Source: VFMC01 sp046331225 (GTDB taxonomy: Bacteria > Actinomycetota > Acidimicrobiia > Acidimicrobiales > Ilumatobacteraceae). Taken from it: 64,000 bases of DNA. Position 1 is the stretch's first letter. Each line of letters begins with the position of its first letter. Under the pieces are notes generated by a model, which made no database searches, was not told the origin of the DNA, and saw only the letters and a list, made by a program, of their open reading frames with translations. Of the stretch, positions 45,820 through 52,819 are shown one piece after another. The stretch covers positions 1-64,000 of the forward strand of contig JAXLRF010000002.1 in the NCBI GenBank assembly GCA_046331225.1. Direction: 5' to 3'. The translations under genes were made by a program, and so were the position numbers.

Positions 45820-47148
45820 TGGAGGCTCGGGCTATTGGTTTCCAACCCCGGCTGGTGTGCCTGTCGGGGAGGGCTGTGGTGCAGCGTAGAACGCTGCTTC
45901 GAACTCTGCGGGCGGGATGTCGCCGCAGTGGCTGTGGAGGCGGTGCTCGTTGAACCAGTGCACCCAGGTGAGCGTCGCCAACTCGACCTCGCCGACATCG
46001 GCCCACCTTCGTGGGGCGTCGGGCCCGTAGATGCATTCGGTCTTGTAGAGCCCGTTGGTGGTCTCGGCGAGCGCATTGTCGTAGCTGTCCGCGACGGTGC
46101 CGATCGATGGTCGAGCGCCGATCTCGTCGAGGCGTTCGGTGAAGCGCACCGACGTGAACTGCGACCCGGCGTCCGCGTGTGTGACGAGCCCGATCAACCG
46201 GCGGTTGCCGCGTGAACGGCGGGCCATCTCGAGCGCGTCGAGGACCATGTCGGTGCGCATGTGTGACGCTGCCCGCCAGCCGACGATCCGCCGGCTGTAG
46301 GCGTCGACGATGAAGCACACGTAGGCCATCCCCGACAGCGTCGGCACGTAGGTGAGGTCGGTCACCCACAACGCGTTCGGTCGTTCGGCGGTGAAGTTCC
46401 GTTTCACGAGATCCGGCGCCCGCACCGCGTCCGGGTCGGCGATGGTGGTGAACACCTTGCGTCGCTTGCGGCTGATGCCTTCGATCGCCATGGCGCGCAT
46501 GAGTCGTGCGACCTGGTCTCGGCCGATGTCATGACCGGCACGGCGGGCTGCTTTCCAGAGCTTGTGCGCGCCGTAGACCTTGCGGTTCGCGACCCACAAC
46601 ACCATCAGCATCTGCATCATCACCGCGTCACGCGCCGCCCTTGCCGACACGGCCCGGGTCTTGTTCGCGTAGTAGGTGCTCGGAGCGATCTGCATCACCT
46701 TGCAGATCGGCTCGACCCCGAGCTCGTCCCGGTTCGCGTCGATGAACTCGACGATCACTTCGATGGGCGGTCGAGCTCCGCCGCGAAGAAAGCCGACGCC
46801 CTTCGCAAGATTTCGTTCGCGGCGCAACTCCCGGTTCTCCTGCTCCAACTGGCGGACCCGCTCAGCCTCAGCCGACGTCACCCCGGGCTTCACCCCGGCA
46901 TCGATCTCGGCCTGCTTCACCCACCCGCGCAACGTCTCGAGGCCGACGCCGAGCTGATCGGCGACCCGCTTCACCGTCCCGTGATCGGTGCCCAACTCCT
47001 TGCGGAGCTGACGCACCGCCCGCACCGCACGCTCCTTCTCGGCCTCGCTGTAACGACGCGTCGTTGGCTTCCCAGGCGACATCTCATGTGGCATGACTCC
47101 ATCCTCGTTTCCAAGGTCAAGAGCCTCCAGGGATCCCAGGGCGGTTCA
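45801..47148 (-). mobile_element. IS3-family element with defined ends
   Basis: Terminal inverted repeats TGAACCGCCCTGGG at 45801 and CCCAGGGCGGTTCA ending at 47148, with further matches inward (TGGAGGCTC, TTGG). No direct target duplication is seen (CGC on the left, ACG on the right), so the flanks were probably rearranged after insertion. Confidence 0.88.
45832..47094 (-). CDS. IS3-family transposase, OrfAB in a single frame
   Basis: The product is 420 aa. N-terminal HTH (RRYSEAEKERAVRAVRQLRK, GVGLETLRGWVKQAEID), a zipper (AERVRQLEQENRELRRERNL), then the DDE core: NALWVTDLTYVPT, VTHADAGSQFTSVRF and NALAETTNGLYKTE. OrfA and OrfB are usually separate frames joined by slippage; here they are continuous. 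Intact and probably functional. Confidence 0.92.
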   Translation of the reverse strand: MPHEMSPGKPTTRRYSEAEKERAVRAVRQLRKELGTDHGTVKRVADQLGVGLETLRGWVKQAEIDAGVKPGVTSAEAERVRQLEQENRELRRERNLAKGVGFLRGGARPPIEVIVEFIDANRDELGVEPICKVMQIAPSTYYANKTRAVSARAARDAVMMQMLMVLWVANRKVYGAHKLWKAARRAGHDIGRDQVARLMRAMAIEGISRKRRKVFTTIADPDAVRAPDLVKRNFTAERPNALWVTDLTYVPTLSGMAYVCFIVDAYSRRIVGWRAASHMRTDMVLDALEMARRSRGNRRLIGLVTHADAGSQFTSVRFTERLDEIGARPSIGTVADSYDNALAETTNGLYKTECIYGPDAPRRWADVGEVELATLTWVHWFNEHRLHSHCGDIPPAEFEAAFYAAPQPSPTGTPAGVGNQ

Positions 47149-47459
47149 ACGACGGCGACGGCGCCGCGATGTTCGACCCGACGTATCGGCCGGCCTCTAC
47201 GAGCGTCGCGGTACGACGCCTCGACCTCGTTGGAGTCCCAGACTCGGCCGAGGTGAAGGTCGACATCCGGCCGTTGACGTCGGCCACCTCGGTCGCCAAC
47301 ATCCAGCCCGGTGGCGCGCCGCTAAATCCTGGCGCCGATGGCAGGTACTCCATCGAGGTCCCTGGCGACGAGTGCTTGCTGGTGACCGTTGCCTGGGCCA
47401 CAGCAGATGAGAGTGGCCGTCAGGCAGCCTCGATCCAGACGAACGACGCTGGATGCTGA
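47149..47459 (+). pseudogene. 3' part of a gene truncated by the IS3 element
   Basis: The open frame reads from the IS3 edge (FNDGDGAAMFDPTYRPASTS) to the TGA at 47459. It includes DLVGVPDSAEVKVDIRPLT and YSIEVPGDECLLVTVAWA. An ATG at 47169 exists but has no ribosome site, and the coding pattern extends upstream of it. No family is recognised. Confidence 0.6.
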
Positions 47460-47482
47460 CGGGCCGATCGGCAGCTCTGCAC
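47460..47482 (-). repeat. attC-like repeat, L arm (- orientation)
   Basis: On the minus strand it reads GCAGAGCTGCCGATCGGCCC. It is the first of three minus copies on this side of the second polarity switch. Confidence 0.72.
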
Positions 47483-47497
47483 GCTTCCAGACGAGTC

Positions 47498-47962
47498 TCA
47501 GGCGGGTTCCGGCCGCGTCTCGGCGGCCGTCTTCAGGAACTCGTTCCGCTCTTTGATGAGCTTGGCCATGTAGCGCTCGAGAATGACCAAATCGACGATT
47601 CGGCCAGCCGGCCCGACCGGTGACGTGAAGTCGATGATGTCGATCATCAACGTGGCAACGCCACGGCGCTCGAACCGGTGCTCGTGACGGAACCGCTGGA
47701 ATGGCCCTTTGAGCTGTTCATCGACAAACAGATGCGGAGCCGTCATCGCAGTCACTTTGCTGGTCATCTTGAACGGCATTCCGAAGTGCGTCGCCTTCCA
47801 GGTGACCTGTTCACCGAACCCGATCAGCCCGCTGGTAACCCCGGCAATCGCTTGCTCACGCGACTTGCCCATCGAACCGAGGTGAGCGTCGATGCTGCGG
47901 GCAAGGTCGAAGACCACCTCGACCGATGCGTCGATCTCTGTTCGGAGTTCGATGTGTGCCAT
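47498..47962 (-). CDS. SRPBCC-family protein
   Basis: The ATG at 47962 has GGGAGG upstream. The product is 154 aa. IELRTEIDASVEVVFDLARS at the N-terminus, VTWKATHFGMPFKMTSKVTA, FQRFRHEHRFERRGVATLMI and the C-terminal long helix LVILERYMAKLIKERNEFLK are the START/Bet v1-like (polyketide cyclase) layout. It probably binds a hydrophobic ligand. It ends just before an L arm, as a cassette gene in the minus array. Confidence 0.87.
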   Translation of the reverse strand: MAHIELRTEIDASVEVVFDLARSIDAHLGSMGKSREQAIAGVTSGLIGFGEQVTWKATHFGMPFKMTSKVTAMTAPHLFVDEQLKGPFQRFRHEHRFERRGVATLMIDIIDFTSPVGPAGRIVDLVILERYMAKLIKERNEFLKTAAETRPEPA

Positions 47963-47992
47963 TCGCAGACCTCCCGGTTCGCCATCAGTCAA

Positions 47993-48022
47993 CTGCGCGG
48001 ATCGGCAGATCCGCGCCCCGGG
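47993..48022 (-). repeat. attC-like repeat, L arm (- orientation)
   Basis: On the minus strand it reads GGCGCGGATCTGCCGATCCG. Confidence 0.75.
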
Positions 48023-48081
48023 CAGCGCTTGGCCCAGGGAACCCAGCGTGTGGATGTGTTCGGGTGTGATCAGATGGTTTC

Positions 48082-48768
48082 GTGACCGCGACGGTTGTGT
48101 TGCTAGTTCTCGGCCTCGTTGTAGTTGGTCTCCTGGCCGTGCGTCGGCCCTCGCCCTCAAACAGGCCCGATCGAGACCAATCCGCGCGTGCACTGACGCC
48201 AGCGTTCATCCGTCGCCTGGTCGGCGCCGCAGAGCCACTCTGCGACGGTGCCACCTCTGTGCGCGCTGTCAGGTCGAGCGACGCGGACGCCATCGTGTCG
48301 ACGATCGACGACGTGGTGATCGCAGCGATGGGTTGGCCAGCCCACACGGCGGCTCGCTATCGGACGGCGGTCCGCCGGAGATCGGCGCCCACGCTCATGG
48401 TGATCTCCGAACGCGATTGCGAGGTAGCCATCGGAGTCGTGGTGCTTGATCCGATGCCGGTGATGGACGGCGAGCGCTTCCATCGAACCGTCCGGATCGG
48501 GATGTGGATGGGCCCGCAGGGCCGCGGCGAAGGACATATGGGCCGGGCTGTGCGCTTGCTCGCCGAGCTGATGATCGCCAACGACATCTCGTTGATCGCG
48601 GAGACTGCGACCACCAACGACGCTGCACAGCACGTTCTTGAGCGTGCAGCGATGGTGGAGACCAGGCGCCGAGTCGTGCGACTTCCGGACGGATCCGACG
48701 TCGACGGGATCGTCTACGAACGTTCCGCACCACGGTTCGCCCGGCGACCGACCGATCAACGCTCCTGA
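48082..48768 (+). CDS. membrane-anchored GNAT-like protein, 228 aa
   Basis: The start at 48082 precedes a membrane helix (TATVVLLVLGLVVVGLLAV). The domain behind it has the GNAT pattern: VRSSDADAIVSTIDDVVIAA, WMGPQGRGEGHMGRAVRLLA (acetyl-CoA loop) and TTNDAAQHVLERAAMVETR. Anchoring of a GNAT domain is uncommon. It lies opposite to the local repeat polarity. Confidence 0.77.
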   Translation: MTATVVLLVLGLVVVGLLAVRRPSPSNRPDRDQSARALTPAFIRRLVGAAEPLCDGATSVRAVRSSDADAIVSTIDDVVIAAMGWPAHTAARYRTAVRRRSAPTLMVISERDCEVAIGVVVLDPMPVMDGERFHRTVRIGMWMGPQGRGEGHMGRAVRLLAELMIANDISLIAETATTNDAAQHVLERAAMVETRRRVVRLPDGSDVDGIVYERSAPRFARRPTDQRS

Positions 48769-48802
48769 CCTCCTCGAGAGGACAGCGACGCTATAGAAGG
48801 AC

Positions 48803-48832
48803 CCGCGCCGGATCGGCAGCTCGGCTCGGGTT
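48803..48832 (-). repeat. attC-like repeat, L arm (- orientation)
   Basis: On the minus strand it reads GAGCCGAGCTGCCGATCCGG, 3 nt after the stop of the HTH gene. Confidence 0.75.
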
Positions 48833-49004
48833 AGGCGCTGAAGGCCTGGAAGGTGTCGAGCGCGTCGGCGGGGATACCGAGCGTGCCGTCCTCGAGCTTG
48901 ACGCGAGGCAGGCGCTTCTCGTACATCGCCTGTACGACGACCCTGGTCGGCACACCCAGACGTCGGGCGGCCTCAGCGGGCAGCAACACGTCGTTCTCGG
49001 TCAC
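48831..49004 (-). CDS. small HTH (excisionase/MerR-like) protein, 57 aa
   Basis: The GTG at 49004 overlaps the preceding TGA (GTGA) and has GGAGG upstream. VTENDVLLPAEAARRLGVPT, then VVVQAMYEKRLPRVKLEDGT and IPADALDTFQAF is the helix-turn-helix plus wing of excisionase-type DNA-binding proteins. Together with the gene at 49001-49207 it forms a two-gene operon next to the recombinase element, so it could be a directionality factor or an antitoxin. Confidence 0.75.
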   Translation of the reverse strand: MTENDVLLPAEAARRLGVPTRVVVQAMYEKRLPRVKLEDGTLGIPADALDTFQAFSA

Positions 49005-49207
49005 ATCGCACCTCCTTCGTCGAGGCTCAACCTACCGTGGAGCATTCGGATGACTGTCGCGAGTTCGTCCTGCAGCCCGGGTGCGGCACCCCTCTCGCGC
49101 AGCTCGAGACGAGCGTCTTCGATGGCTTCGAGGACGCGGAAGGCGTCGTCGAGCGAGAGGACGATGGTGTGCGGCACCGGGTCGTCGAACGGATCTGTCG
49201 AACTCAC
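49001..49207 (-). CDS. hypothetical protein, 68 aa
   Basis: The GTG at 49207 (VSSTDPFDDPVPHTIVLSLD) is preferred; a GTG at 49225 is possible. Helical protein (DAFRVLEAIEDARLELRERG, ELATVIRMLHGRL). It overlaps the HTH gene, so both are co-translated. It lies directly beside the left end of the recombinase element. Confidence 0.68.
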   Translation of the reverse strand: MSSTDPFDDPVPHTIVLSLDDAFRVLEAIEDARLELRERGAAPGLQDELATVIRMLHGRLSLDEGGAM

Positions 49208-49247
49208 TCCGCGAGTCTGAATCACGGGTGTGACGACACCGCCCAGG

Positions 49248-49307
49248 TAGCGCCGAGTGCCCGGTATGCGCGCTCCCTGGCAAGCGATCTGAACGGGTTC
49301 TTGGGGG
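49248..49307 (+). repeat. left terminal inverted repeat of the recombinase element
   Basis: It includes AGTGCCCGGTATGCGCGCTC and CCTGGCAAGCGATCTGAACG, GGGTTCTTG. Confidence 0.85.
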
Positions 49308-49317
49308 CTGGCGGCCG

Positions 49318-50289
49318 ATGCGGCTGGTTGGCGGACGGCTCATGGCTTCCGATCAAGGAGGTCCTTGTCATGTCCGACACCGTCATCTCGTCCGAGCTCG
49401 TTCGTCCTCGGGAGGAGGCGTTCACCGATCCGAGGCGCTCGCGCTGGCGGGGTTCTTGTCCGGCTACTCGGGTCTGACCCGTGATGCGTACGCGTTGGAT
49501 CTGCGCCAGTTCGCGATCTGGTGCCGGGACCTCGAGCTGCATCTCTTCGATTCGAAGCGGGTCCACATCGAGGCGTTCGCCCGCGATCTCGAGGCCAGGG
49601 GCCGGTCTCGGGCGACGATCGCCCGCCGGCTGTGCACCGTGACGTGTTTCTACCGCTACGCCGAGCAGGAAGGCCTGATCGAACACTCCCCAGCAGTGCA
49701 CGTCCGTCGGCCACGCCTCGACTACGAATCACACGCAGTCGGGCTCGATCGCAACGAACTCGGCGCGATGCTCGTCGCTGCCGGTCTGGCCGGTGCCCGC
49801 GATCACGCGTTGATCGCGTTGTTGGCGATGAACGGTCTGCGCGTCTCGGAAGCAACCGGCGCGAACATCGAACAGCTCGGCATGGAACGCGGGCACCGCA
49901 CGCTGACCGTGCTCCGCAAGGGCGGCAAGACCGTCACGATGCCGATGTCACCCCGCACCGCCCGCGCCGTCGATCTCGCCGTCGGGGAACGGTTCGAGGG
50001 ACCGATCCTGCTCGGCAACGACGGCCAGCGCCTGAACCGGCACGCAGCAGCGCGGATCGTGCGACGGATCGGCAAAGCAGCCGGGATCAACAAGAAGATC
50101 GGCCCCCACACCTTGCGTCACGGGTTCATCACCGCCGCGCTCGACGCCGGGGTCCCGTTGCGTGACGTCCAAGAAGCTGCATCGCACGCCGACCCGCGGA
50201 CCACGATGCGCTACGACCGGGCACGAGTGTCGCTGGACCGGCACGCCACGTACATCGTGTCCACCTTCATCGCCGGCGCCGCCCGCTGA
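49318..50289 (+). CDS. XerC/D-like tyrosine recombinase, N-terminus frameshifted
   Basis: The open frame covers 49318-50289. The expected start is an ATG at 49370 with AAGGAGG (49355-49361) 8 nt upstream, which lies in another frame; one missing base near 49430 would connect MSDTVISSELVRPREEAFTD to EALALAGFLSGYSGLTRDAY. The catalytic domain is intact: NGLRVSEATGANI (Arg), RKGGKTVTMP (Lys), GPHTLRHGFITAALDAG (H-x-x-R) and ASHADPRTTMRYDRA (His, Tyr). No IntI-specific insert is seen before the H-x-x-R box. It is the only recombinase tied to the R-arm-like ends, hence a candidate enzyme of the cassette system. Confidence 0.85.
   Translation: MRLVGGRLMASDQGGPCHVRHRHLVRARSSSGGGVHRSEALALAGFLSGYSGLTRDAYALDLRQFAIWCRDLELHLFDSKRVHIEAFARDLEARGRSRATIARRLCTVTCFYRYAEQEGLIEHSPAVHVRRPRLDYESHAVGLDRNELGAMLVAAGLAGARDHALIALLAMNGLRVSEATGANIEQLGMERGHRTLTVLRKGGKTVTMPMSPRTARAVDLAVGERFEGPILLGNDGQRLNRHAAARIVRRIGKAAGINKKIGPHTLRHGFITAALDAGVPLRDVQEAASHADPRTTMRYDRARVSLDRHATYIVSTFIAGAAR
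49355..49372 (+). promoter_or_regulatory. strong ribosome binding site and ATG in a frame other than the recombinase
   Basis: AAGGAGG, 8 nt, ATG. It is the best ribosome site in the neighbourhood and decides that the native start is 49370, which exposes the frameshift. Confidence 0.75.
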
Positions 50290-50349
50290 CCGAAGCTGGT
50301 GTCGGTGCCGTCCGCTGCGGCGCCGACACCGGTTCGCCCTCAAATCGTG

Positions 50350-50400
50350 TGCAGATCGCTTGCCAGGGAGTGTCCTTACCGGGCACTGCGAGCGGGTTGA
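50350..50400 (-). repeat. right terminal inverted repeat of the recombinase element
   Basis: It includes CAGATCGCTTGCCAGGGAGT and CCTTACCGGGCACTGCGAGC. Confidence 0.85.
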
Positions 50401-50428
50401 GGCACCCGGTCGGAGTTTGTGAACGCGC

Positions 50429-50468
50429 GTCAACAAGTGTTGACGTTTCGGTGTGGCATCGGTAGGGT
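50429..50468 (+). promoter_or_regulatory. promoter with overlapping palindromic operator
   Basis: The palindrome GTCAACAAGTGTTGAC (50429-50444) overlaps the -35 box TTGACG (50440-50445). A 17-nt spacer leads to TAGGGT (50463-50468). It lies 40 nt before the toxin-like gene at 50508, an arrangement typical of autoregulated toxin-antitoxin operons. Confidence 0.65.
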
Positions 50469-50507
50469 CGGCTCGGGGACATCGAGCCGTCCGCACGCAA
50501 GCACGGC

Positions 50508-50774
50508 GTGACGGACAACGACATGATCCACGCCTTCCGGAACCACTGGAAGGCCTACGAGACAGATGATCCCGACGTGACGATGTTCATCGGTCCGGCC
50601 TGCAGCGGGGATCCGCTCGAGGTCGGCGTGGTGATCGATGACGACGGGGTCGCGATCATTCATGCGATGAGTGCACGGCCGAAGTTCTTGAAGGGTGGTG
50701 GACGCGATGAGTCCGACACGAGCACAACGCGCTGCTGCGCTCGAAGCATGGGCAGACGACATCGACGGCGATGA
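50508..50774 (+). CDS. toxin-like protein (BrnT/DUF4258 type)
   Basis: The GTG start is at 50508. The core DNDMIHAFRNHWKAYETDDP, then MFIGPACSGDPLEVGVVI and GVAIIHAMSARPKFL, is the short beta-rich fold of a family usually paired with a DNA-binding antitoxin. After KFLKGGG the frame runs 20 codons into the next gene with atypical Arg/Cys-rich sequence, so the natural C-terminus may be at about residue 66. Confidence 0.7.
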   Translation: MTDNDMIHAFRNHWKAYETDDPDVTMFIGPACSGDPLEVGVVIDDDGVAIIHAMSARPKFLKGGGRDESDTSTTRCCARSMGRRHRRR

Positions 50775-50967
50775 CCTGGTCGAGGTCGACACCGATGAAC
50801 TCAAGGCGATCGCCCAGTACGCGGCCCGGCGTGACCGTCTGGAAACGGCGCTCGCCGACGCCGTTCGAGTGGCACGGAGCAACGGCAGGTCCTGGAGCGA
50901 GATCGGAACCATGCTCGGCGTGTCCAAGCAAGCCGCACAGCGCAAGTACTCCAAGCTCGCCAGCTGA
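50707..50967 (+). CDS. HTH antitoxin-like protein, 86 aa
   Basis: The ATG is at 50707. A helical N-terminus (RAQRAAALEAWADDIDGDDL, with YAARRDRLETALADAVRVAR) is followed by a helix-turn-helix GRSWSEIGTMLGVSKQAAQR ending KYSKLAS. It overlaps the toxin-like gene, so the two are co-translated. It probably represses the upstream promoter through the palindrome at 50429. Confidence 0.78.
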   Translation: MSPTRAQRAAALEAWADDIDGDDLVEVDTDELKAIAQYAARRDRLETALADAVRVARSNGRSWSEIGTMLGVSKQAAQRKYSKLAS

Positions 50968-51000
50968 CGATCCGATCTGCCGATCGGGGTGTCCGTCGAG
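50966..51000 (+). repeat. attC-like repeat, L arm (+ orientation)
   Basis: It reads GACGATCCGATCTGCCGATC. It is the first plus copy right of the recombinase element. Confidence 0.78.
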
Positions 51001-51068
51001 GTTGCTGCCTTTCAGTCGAGGCAACACCTGCAGAAGAACACGAGCAATCCGGGCGCGAAACTGGGTGC

Positions 51069-51583
51069 GTGCGTCCACTGCGTTCTCTCTTGCTGTTCGT
51101 TCCCCTCGTGTGTCTGAGCGTGCTTGCATCGTGTGGCGGCGACGATGGCGGCAGCGACGATGACTTCACGCTCGCGGTCGAGGAGTCGACCATCGTGCAG
51201 CCGGCGAACATGTCGGAAGGCGACCCGACGAAGTGCAGAGGGTTCGTCAACATCGAAGTTGGGTCGATCCAGCCCACCACGCTCGAGGTTGTCCGAACTT
51301 CTCACGCAGAGGCCAAGCGGCTGGGGAGGGCGAGCAGTGGGTGCAGGTCGCCGTCGCCGGCGACTACGAAGGCACCGGGCAGGCGTGGTCGGCCTATGCC
51401 TCGTACTTCGCCCTGAAGAACTCGGCTGGCGAGATCACCTACCAGATCAAGCGGCGCCCGGCCGGTCTGCCTGATGACGCAGAACGGATCGACTCCGTTC
51501 AGTTCTTTCTCGTGTCAGATCCGATCGACGAGCTGACACCAGTCTGCGCCACAGCCAACGGCAACTGGGCGCTGGGCACATGA
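51069..51583 (+). pseudogene. lipoprotein gene with one-base deletion
   Basis: The first frame encodes a signal peptide ending LSVLASC and a domain (DPTKCRGFVNIEVGSIQPTT). Near 51323 (GGGGAGGG) coding switches frame and continues GEGEQWVQVAVAGDYEGTGQ, ITYQIKRRPAGLP and PIDELTPVCATANGNWALGT to a TGA at 51583. Adding one G restores a protein of about 171 aa. No family is recognised. Confidence 0.75.
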
Positions 51584-51603
51584 GTCCGAGCCCACCACAT
51601 CCT

Positions 51604-51650
51604 GCGCGGAACTGCCGATAGGGCCTATTCGAGGTGTCGGCCCGCGGCAT
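51604..51650 (+). repeat. attC-like repeat (+ orientation)
   Basis: The L arm is GCGCGGAACTGCCGATAGGG. The right part is GTCGGCCCGCGGC. Confidence 0.82.
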
Positions 51651-51661
51651 ACGGTGAGTTC

Positions 51662-52069
51662 ATGGGTTCGGGCTCCAAGAAGGCACCCTCGTTCGCTGAG
51701 ATCGTCGCATCCACGAACGTAGCACCTTCGAAGGATCTGGCGCCGCTGCGCGTTGGCCATCAGGCCAACGGCACATTCGTCGACCGCGACGGGCACGTCT
51801 ATTCGCTTGTCGAGGACTCCATCGACGCCGCTCGCGCTCAAGCCGCCGCAGCCAACGGAGCGACCATCGTGTGGGACCCGTGCGGATGTGGCGGCGCATG
51901 CGGGTTCCAGTGGATCGACGGGACTGCCGCCCGACGGCTGGGATCAGTGACACCGAAGATCGCCAACACGAAGCGCCGTCAAGGATCGGTGGGGCTGTGG
52001 CAATCCGACGGGGGCACGACGCTGCTTCTTCTCGAAGACGCTGTCTCGTGGGGCAGCGAAATCGGCTAG
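51662..52069 (+). CDS. hypothetical protein with CGCGGAC motif, 135 aa
   Basis: The ATG is at 51662 (MGSGSKKAPSFAEIVASTNV). A Cys cluster DPCGCGGACGFQWID (residues 78-92) may bind metal. The C-terminus GLWQSDGGTTLLLLEDAVSW has a degraded counterpart at 12691-12765. No family is recognised. The TAG stop is shared with the following L arm. Confidence 0.75.
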   Translation: MGSGSKKAPSFAEIVASTNVAPSKDLAPLRVGHQANGTFVDRDGHVYSLVEDSIDAARAQAAAANGATIVWDPCGCGGACGFQWIDGTAARRLGSVTPKIANTKRRQGSVGLWQSDGGTTLLLLEDAVSWGSEIG

Positions 52070-52122
52070 CGCGGAACTGCCGATCGGCACGGTCGTTGGT
52101 TCTCACTTGCCGGGCGTCTATC
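52067..52122 (+). repeat. attC-like repeat, complete (+ orientation)
   Basis: The L arm is TAGCGCGGAACTGCCGATCG. The right part is CACTTGCCGGGCGTC. Confidence 0.88.
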
Positions 52123-52188
52123 GAGTCGTAGGGTTCAAGACACATGTGGCGATCGCAATTGAGTGCGTTCGAATGAGCGGGGGTCTGG

Positions 52189-52395
52189 ATGTCGGCCGCA
52201 GGTGATATCGGAACGATTGCACTTGGTCTAGTGATGGTCGCAGTGTGTCTGCGTGGGGACCTGCCCTCCTGGGTCCGCAGGGCACGTCGGAACCGGCAAC
52301 GCCGTGCGAGTGAGCCGGTGTTTCGCGCGGTGCTGTTGGTCATTGGCGCAGTGTTCGCGGTTTCGGGTCTGGTGAGCCTCATCGCACGTGCATGA
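52189..52395 (+). CDS. 68-aa two-helix membrane protein, paralogue of 1345-1551
   Basis: The start is at 52189 (MSAAGDIGTIALGLVMVAVC). Same length, same two helices and Arg-rich loop as the protein near the left end of the window (LPSW, EPVFRAVLLVIGAVFAVSGL). Function unknown. Confidence 0.77.
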   Translation: MSAAGDIGTIALGLVMVAVCLRGDLPSWVRRARRNRQRRASEPVFRAVLLVIGAVFAVSGLVSLIARA

Positions 52396-52500
52396 CTCCT
52401 GCGATTCCGCCGCACCTGGCGTCCCGCACGTGGAGGAATTTTGGACTCTGATCGGGCGACGACGGCCGGTGCAGCACCGAGGATTGCTCGACGATGACGG

Positions 52501-52550
52501 TACCGATGTGCCGATCGGAGTCGCTCGCTGCCGTTGCGTCAGGCAGTCTT
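52501..52550 (+). repeat. attC-like repeat (+ orientation)
   Basis: It reads TACCGATGTGCCGATCGGAG, then TCGCTCGCTGCC and GTCAGGCAGTC. Confidence 0.7.
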
Positions 52551-52555
52551 AGAAC

Positions 52556-52771
52556 GTGAGCGACGACCCGATCAACCACAGCGGTCTCTACTGCTACGAC
52601 TGCATTGCGCGAGTGCTGTGTCCCGAAGCGCATTGCGATCCCAATGACCCGACTCCTGTGCGTCACGATCCGTCAATTGTCGATCTCACGTCCATTGCGC
52701 GTGCGGTGTCGGTGTACCACGGGCGCGCCCTCTGCCTGCCGTGCCTCGCGACGTATCTCGATGGCGCCTGA
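52556..52771 (+). CDS. small Cys-rich protein, 71 aa
   Basis: The GTG at 52556 is just past the repeat. Two Cys pairs, GLYCYDCIARVLC and ALCLPCLATYL, frame a 45-residue loop, a likely zinc ribbon. No family is recognised. It ends 5 nt before the next repeat region. Confidence 0.72.
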   Translation: MSDDPINHSGLYCYDCIARVLCPEAHCDPNDPTPVRHDPSIVDLTSIARAVSVYHGRALCLPCLATYLDGA

Positions 52772-52776
52772 CGGCA

Positions 52777-52815
52777 GGTAGCACCGATCTGCCGATCTGG
52801 TCCTTGCTTAGCTCG
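52777..52815 (+). repeat. attC-like repeat, L arm (+ orientation)
   Basis: It reads GTAGCACCGATCTGCCGATC, then TGGTCCTTGC. Confidence 0.72.
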
Positions 52816-52819
52816 GTGG

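Larger units (their letters stand above)
49248..50400. mobile_element. TIR element carrying a tyrosine recombinase (polarity switch 2)
   Basis: The left end is TAGCGCCGAGTGCCCGGTAT, then GCTCCCTGGCAAGCGATCTG. The right end is GCAGATCGCTTGCCAGGGAG, then TACCGGGCACTGCGAGCGGG. They form inverted repeats of about 36 bp and match the DUF2293 element ends. The terminal CCGGGCACT is the R arm motif of the cassettes. Repeats are minus on its left and plus on its right. Confidence 0.82.

Noticed and set aside
49318..50289. Canonical integron integrase IntI
   Set aside because: It is a tyrosine recombinase beside array-related repeats, but the IntI-specific extra helix before the H-x-x-R box is not visible, and the repeats lack GTTRRRY/RYYYAAC. 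Called XerC/D-like only.
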